Shown: piece after piece, positions 60,213-64,000 of the stretch
Layout of the letters: each line of letters opens with the position of its first letter
Numbering within the stretch: the stretch's first letter is position 1
NCBI GenBank assembly: GCA_011525745.1
Contig: WYBU01000006.1
Coordinates: forward strand, 27,288 to 91,287
Source: Planctomycetaceae bacterium
Lineage (GTDB): Bacteria; Planctomycetota; Phycisphaerae; UBA1845; UTPLA1
Reading direction: 5' to 3'
Length of the DNA: 64,000 nt
The notes under the pieces: model-generated
The model's database searches: none
What the model saw: only the letters and a program-made list of their open reading frames with translations
Told to the model about the DNA's origin: nothing
Translations under genes and position numbers: made by a program

Positions 60213-61226
60213 ATGACGGATTCGCCACACAACGCAAAACACGACCTCATCGGCTATCACCTCCGGCTGCTCGATGCGAACGAAGCGGCCGACGCGGCCG
60301 CGGCGGTGCAATCGTCCGCGGACGCGCAGACCGAGCTGGCCGACGTGCAGCGCGACCTGGCGCCGCTGTCGCAATGGACCGTGGCCGCCCCCGGCGACGA
60401 CCTCATCGACCGCATTCTGGCCCGCACCGCACACGCCCCTCGACTGATTCCCGCGACGAAAAATACACAGCCCGCACTGGCGCGCGGCGAGTCCGCGCCG
60501 CGCAGCGACGGGCCGATGGTCTCACTGCGCGAACTGGCCGGGCTGGCCGCGGCGATCGCGCTGTTCGTCGGCGTGTTTACGCCCGCCTACAGCAACAGCC
60601 GCGCGCATGCTCAACGCGTCGCCTGCCTCGACAACTTCCGCACGCTGGGCGCGGCCAACGCGGCGTACGCCAGCGCATTCGGCGGCGTGCTTCCCTATGC
60701 CGGGGCGACTCCCGCCCCGTGGCTCAACCACGTCGGACCCGCCGGCGTGCAGCCGGTCAACACGCGCCACGTCTTCCTGACGCTGCGGCTCGGATTTGCT
60801 CGCGAGCCGAAGCTGTTCGTCTGTCCGGGCCGCTCCGGAGATCGACCCATGCCCGACGAGGCCGTTTCACAACGTGACGACTTCTCGCGACCGGAGCACT
60901 ACAGCTACAGCGCGTTGTTGCAGGAACAGGCCGTTCATTCCGAACGGTGCAGCCCGGTCCTGCCGTTGATGGCCGACTGCAATCCGATGTTCGATCCGCG
61001 CTGCGGGAACTGCGGCACGGGGTGCAGGGCGGCGCCGGTCGAGAACTCGACCAGTCACGGTTTCGGCGCCGGCCAGAACGTGCTGCGGGCCGACGGCGCG
61101 GGCGTGTGGGCGACCACCGCGCGGGTCGGACCCGATCGTGATGATATTTATCGTTTGGCGGACGTGCTGGAATACACCGGCTACGAGCGCCCGACCTCGA
61201 ACACCGACACATTTCTTGTCCCGTAG
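60213..61226 (+). CDS. Probable anti-sigma factor fused to a DUF1559-like exported domain
   Basis: 337 residues from ATG 60213. Residues 1-75 (HDLIGYHLRLLDANEAADAA, AAVQSSADAQTELADVQRDL) look like an anti-sigma N-terminal region without the zinc motif. A membrane helix at about 110-130 (LAGLAAAIALFVGVFTPAYS) is followed by RVACLDNFRTLGAANAAYAS, which matches the sequence after the pilin-like helix of DUF1559 proteins. Later GFGAGQNVLRADGAGVWATT fits the DUF1559 H-x-G-x-N-V-x-x-x-DG tail. Position after an ECF sigma gene suggests it tethers that sigma factor to the membrane and senses an extracytoplasmic signal. Confidence 0.75.
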   Translation: MTDSPHNAKHDLIGYHLRLLDANEAADAAAAVQSSADAQTELADVQRDLAPLSQWTVAAPGDDLIDRILARTAHAPRLIPATKNTQPALARGESAPRSDGPMVSLRELAGLAAAIALFVGVFTPAYSNSRAHAQRVACLDNFRTLGAANAAYASAFGGVLPYAGATPAPWLNHVGPAGVQPVNTRHVFLTLRLGFAREPKLFVCPGRSGDRPMPDEAVSQRDDFSRPEHYSYSALLQEQAVHSERCSPVLPLMADCNPMFDPRCGNCGTGCRAAPVENSTSHGFGAGQNVLRADGAGVWATTARVGPDRDDIYRLADVLEYTGYERPTSNTDTFLVP

Positions 61227-61288
61227 AAGCACTCCATCGTATCTAAGCGTGTTAGTCGAGCCGTATGCGCCGGCGCCGTGATCGCCAC

Positions 61289-61399
61289 ACGAGATGCGCA
61301 CGTCACACCGTGCGGCGCCCATTGCCGGTTGCACGCTCACCCGGCCCGATGCCCTGGTCGCTTTCGAGACGCAAACGCTTCCTCACGTGCGCGTCTCGT
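61289..61399. mobile_element. Small inverted-repeat element (ACGAGACGCGCACGT family), copy 2
   Basis: 111 bp; the outer ends (ACGAGATGCGCACGTCAC from 61289 and CTCACGTGCGCGTCTCGT to 61399) are inverted copies. It lies in the repeat-filled gap 61227-61730 with a GAGCCGCGA element. No gene. Confidence 0.65.
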
Positions 61400-61472
61400 T
61401 TCACGCGTGGCACAGGTTTGCAGCCCGCGCGAATTGATCCGAGCCGCGCAGCGCCAGCGCAGCGGCTGATCC

Positions 61473-61690
61473 GAGCCGCGAAGCGTGAGCGAGCGGGATC
61501 GGGCGGCCAAGACCGCGACCGTGACATTCGAACGCGCAGAACGCGTGCGGCGCGCCGTCAGGCTTCGGGCGCCCGTGCGCGAGCAATGGTGGGTTGAGTA
61601 CAACCCACCCTACCTGGGCGCCCGTGCGCGAGGGGACGGGTCACGTTCCCTTCCGGCTGGCGGATCCCGCTTGCTGACGCTGCGCGGCTC
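61473..61690. mobile_element. Inverted-repeat element, GAGCCGCGA family, copy 5, with nested hairpin insertion
   Basis: 218 bp; ends 61473-61500 and 61662-61690 are near-perfect inverted copies. The extra length comes from a 17-bp direct duplication, GGGCGCCCGTGCGCGAG at 61567-61583 and 61616-61632, flanking a 32-bp insert that carries the hairpin GGTGGGTTG-AGTA-CAACCCACC. Right of the element GGTCTGCAACGCGGACC and an ACGGGC-type palindrome run into the ABC permease gene. Confidence 0.7.
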
Positions 61691-61730
61691 TGAATGTGTG
61701 ACGGTCTGCAACGCGGACCCTATTCACGGA

Positions 61731-63857
61731 CTACAAGCCCGTGCCACGCGAAGCGCTTCGTCGCAACAGCATCAGTCCGGCGGCGACGCACGCCACGCCG
61801 ACCGGCGCGACCCAGGCCGGGCTTTCGAGCCGCCCCGATGCATCGGCGCCGAAGAACGCCGCCAGCGATTCATAGCGCGTGCACAACAGCAGCAGCGTGT
61901 TGTTGACGCCGTGAACGAACATCGACAGCAGAATGCTGCCGGAGCGCCAGCAGACATACGCCAGCAGCGCGCCGAGCAGCGTCGTCAGCAGCAGCTTCTC
62001 GACCATCATGTGAAACAGGCCGAAGAGCAGCCCGACCGTCACACACAACGCCAACGGACGCAGCACGTCGCGCAGACCGGCCAGCAGCACGCCGCGGAAC
62101 ATCAGTTCCTCGCAGATGGCCGGCGCGATGCCGAAGACCAACACCATCAGCACGATGTTTCCGTCGCCTATGAGCCGCTGCTGTAGCTCCTGCATGGCAG
62201 GATTGTCCGTCGACAGCGCGCCGACGGCGACCTGAATGCGCGTGATCAGGCAGGCCAGCGGAACGATGCCGGCGGCGATCAGCAGCGCGCCCGGCACCGC
62301 GTGGGGCGCGGGGCGGTTCAGGGATAGCGTGGCGCGCCAGTCGGCGCGGACGAACCACGTCACAAGCAACGCCGGCGCGGCGAAGAACAGCACCTGGCTG
62401 CCCAGGATGACCCAGCGAAAGCCGGCGGCCGACGTGGTTTCGGTCACCAGCGCCGACTGCCAGTAGAACTGCACCGGAAACATAACCGCCAATGTCAGTA
62501 ATGCGACCGACGCCGGCGGCAGCAGCTTGGGCCGGATCAGGCGGCGGTGGAACAGCGCCTTGTAGCTGCCCACGTCGGTGAACAGCACCGCTTCCTGACC
62601 GTACAGTCGCGCCGCACCGAGGACGGCGGCGGCGGCGTACAGACAGGTCGAACCAAGCACCAGCACGATGCCGCCCACGTCGTACTTGCCGAGGAACAGT
62701 TCGCGGATGAGTGCCACGATGTTGGCCACGGGCGTCACGGCCAACATGCCGGTCAGCGACAGCGTGGGCATGTAGGACACGATCATCGCCGGCAGAATGG
62801 CGACGATGACGACCGGCATCATGTAGTTCTGCGCTTCCTTGAACGACCGGGCGAAGCTGCACACGGCCAGCATGATGGCCGAGAAAAAGACGACAAACGG
62901 CACCATCGTCAGCAGCACGATCGGCAGTACGCGAAACGACAGCGCCGTGACGTCGGCCGCTTCCCCCAGCCGCTGGGCGATGGCCTCGGCCAGCCCGCCG
63001 AAACGCACCGTGAGAAAAATCGACGCGAGGTTGAGCGTCGTGATCGCCAGCGTGATCGCGGCGATGACGAGGAACTTGCCGGCGACGATCTGCATGATCG
63101 GCGCCGGCGCGGCCATGAGCGTTTCGAGCGTGCCGCGCTCGCGCTCGCCCGCCGTCAGATCGATCGCCGGATAGATCGCGCCGGTCACGGTGATGATCAC
63201 GAGCAAAAAGGGCATGATCTGCCCCAGCAGCGAGCCGCCCAGCTTGGCCGGACTGGCCAGCGACAGCGGCCGGATCTCCAGCGGCAGCAGCACGTCGTGC
63301 TCCAGACCGTGATCGGCCAGCCGTTCGTCGATGATGCGCCGGCTGCACTCGTCGATGAGATCGGCGAGGTTCTCCTGGGCAACGTTGCTGGCGACTTCGG
63401 CCGCGTCGTAGAAAAGCATGACGCGGCGGTTGGGCGGAATTGCTTCGTCGTGCGACGGCGGCGGATCGAGCCGCAGCACGACGTGCAGCCGCGATTCGAG
63501 AATCAGCCGCTCCGGGCGCTCGGGGGAAACGACGATCTCGTACTGATCCGGATCGAGCCGCGCGCGGAATCCGCCGTGCGGCACGCCGGCCGGGGCCGAT
63601 GCGCTCGCGGCGGCGGCGATTTCCTCGTCGAGCAGTCCGCGAAGCCAGCGTTCGTGATCGGCGTCCGGGACGCCGATGCGGTAGTGCTGGCGTTCGAGGC
63701 GTTCCTTTTCCAGCTTCAGGGCCTGAACGACGACGACCATCAGCAGCGGGTAGAGCACGACGGGCACGATGACCATCGCGACGAGCGTGCGGCGATCGCG
63801 CAGGGCATCGATCAGGTCCTTGCGGAAGACGACCCACACTCGTTGAAATCGAGCCAA
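61731..63857 (-). CDS. ABC-2 permease (NatB-like) fused to a CPBP intramembrane protease
   Basis: 708 residues. Residues 1-420 form a NatB-type exporter permease: RVWVVFRKDLIDALRDRRTL, a large periplasmic loop, then GAIYPAIDLTAGERERGTLE and helices to about 400. Residues 470-690 are a CPBP (CAAX-type) glutamic protease: ICEELMFRGVLLAGLRDVLR, LLFGLFHMMVEK and SMFVHGVNNTLLLL carry the EExxxR, FxxxH and HxxxN catalytic motifs. The partner ABC ATPase gene should lie beyond base 64000. The C-terminal SRGTGL and its TAG come from an ACGGGCTTGTAGCCCGT-type repeat. Confidence 0.9.
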   Translation of the reverse strand: MARFQRVWVVFRKDLIDALRDRRTLVAMVIVPVVLYPLLMVVVVQALKLEKERLERQHYRIGVPDADHERWLRGLLDEEIAAAASASAPAGVPHGGFRARLDPDQYEIVVSPERPERLILESRLHVVLRLDPPPSHDEAIPPNRRVMLFYDAAEVASNVAQENLADLIDECSRRIIDERLADHGLEHDVLLPLEIRPLSLASPAKLGGSLLGQIMPFLLVIITVTGAIYPAIDLTAGERERGTLETLMAAPAPIMQIVAGKFLVIAAITLAITTLNLASIFLTVRFGGLAEAIAQRLGEAADVTALSFRVLPIVLLTMVPFVVFFSAIMLAVCSFARSFKEAQNYMMPVVIVAILPAMIVSYMPTLSLTGMLAVTPVANIVALIRELFLGKYDVGGIVLVLGSTCLYAAAAVLGAARLYGQEAVLFTDVGSYKALFHRRLIRPKLLPPASVALLTLAVMFPVQFYWQSALVTETTSAAGFRWVILGSQVLFFAAPALLVTWFVRADWRATLSLNRPAPHAVPGALLIAAGIVPLACLITRIQVAVGALSTDNPAMQELQQRLIGDGNIVLMVLVFGIAPAICEELMFRGVLLAGLRDVLRPLALCVTVGLLFGLFHMMVEKLLLTTLLGALLAYVCWRSGSILLSMFVHGVNNTLLLLCTRYESLAAFFGADASGRLESPAWVAPVGVACVAAGLMLLRRSASRGTGL

Positions 63858-63894
63858 GCAGTCCTGCCTCGCGTGTTACGGGCCGGTCGCCCGT

Positions 63895-64000
63895 GGGGCA
63901 CAGCCGCCCCCGGCTGTGAATGGGGCACAGCCGCCCTCGGCTGTGAATGGGGCACAGCCGCCCTCGGCTGTGAATGGGGCACAGCCGCCCTCGGCTGTGA
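63895..64000. repeat. Tandem 27-bp palindromic repeat at the window edge
   Basis: Four contiguous units (63895, 63922, 63949, 63976), the last cut by the window end. Each holds the palindrome CACAGCCGCCCTCGGCTGTG. There are no spacers, so it is not a CRISPR array. Confidence 0.85.

Noticed and set aside
63895..64000. Possible CRISPR array
   Set aside because: Units are contiguous, palindromic and have no spacers; no cas gene is seen.
1..64000. tRNA or rRNA genes
   Set aside because: No cloverleaf-like segment with the conserved T-arm sequence and no rRNA-like stretch was noticed in the intergenic regions; a covariance search would be needed to be sure.

Overview
The window is about 64 kb of GC-rich bacterial chromosome. 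It most likely comes from a member of the Planctomycetota, possibly a Phycisphaerae-like lineage. The evidence is indirect: membrane proteins ending in paired CPxC zinc ribbons, a MoxR-DUF58-BatA-VWA-DUF4175 gene cluster, an ABC permease fused to a CPBP protease, DUF1570-like, NPCBM and VCBS-type secreted proteins, and intergenic DNA full of palindromes with the core ACGGGC-N5-GCCCGT. No rRNA, tRNA, IS transposase or CRISPR array was recognised.

Layout. 1-2.5 kb: end of ddl, an ftsQ-like gene and a membrane protein. 2.8-10.7 kb: TIM-barrel isomerase-like gene, glnS, membrane proteins (two with zinc ribbons), a retropepsin-like gene and a thiE fusion. 11-17 kb: a secreted carboxypeptidase-regulatory/TlpA protein split by a stop codon, aat, a third zinc-ribbon membrane protein, a DUF1801 gene, a phd-vapC-like toxin-antitoxin pair and a diacylglycerol-kinase-like gene. 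17-23.8 kb: murD, a HEAT-repeat protein, a SpoIIE phosphatase, a DUF192 lipoprotein and a STAS protein. 24-27 kb: two secreted proteins. 27-30 kb: ExbB-like channel, a candidate small RNA and a STAS/RsbW/STAS set. 30-33 kb: a Mu-like terminase and portal with no other phage genes. 33.6-39.5 kb: ubiE, a TPR-like membrane protein, ubiX, a secreted protein and mutM. 40-55 kb: the moxR cluster, all on the + strand. 55-64 kb: PDZ protein, glycosyltransferase, sigma-54 activator, ECF sigma factor with a candidate anti-sigma partner, and an ABC permease-CPBP fusion.

How genes work together. The phosphatase, anti-sigma kinase and three STAS proteins have the parts of an RsbU/V/W-type partner switch, although they are dispersed. 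ddl, ftsQ and murD are envelope and division genes. ubiE and ubiX point to quinone synthesis. The ECF sigma factor is followed directly by a membrane protein whose N-terminus looks like an anti-sigma domain and whose C-terminus looks like DUF1559.

The least explained content is the repeat DNA. At least two families look like small non-autonomous elements: one of about 170 bp with 28-30 bp inverted ends (five copies plus a half copy) and one of about 112 bp with 24 bp inverted ends (two copies plus one end). Repeats have been incorporated into reading frames: they supply stop codons and C-termini of ubiE and the ABC permease, and a composite repeat of about 350 bp sits in frame inside a signal-peptide region. 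All family names come from motif recognition by eye; no database search was possible.
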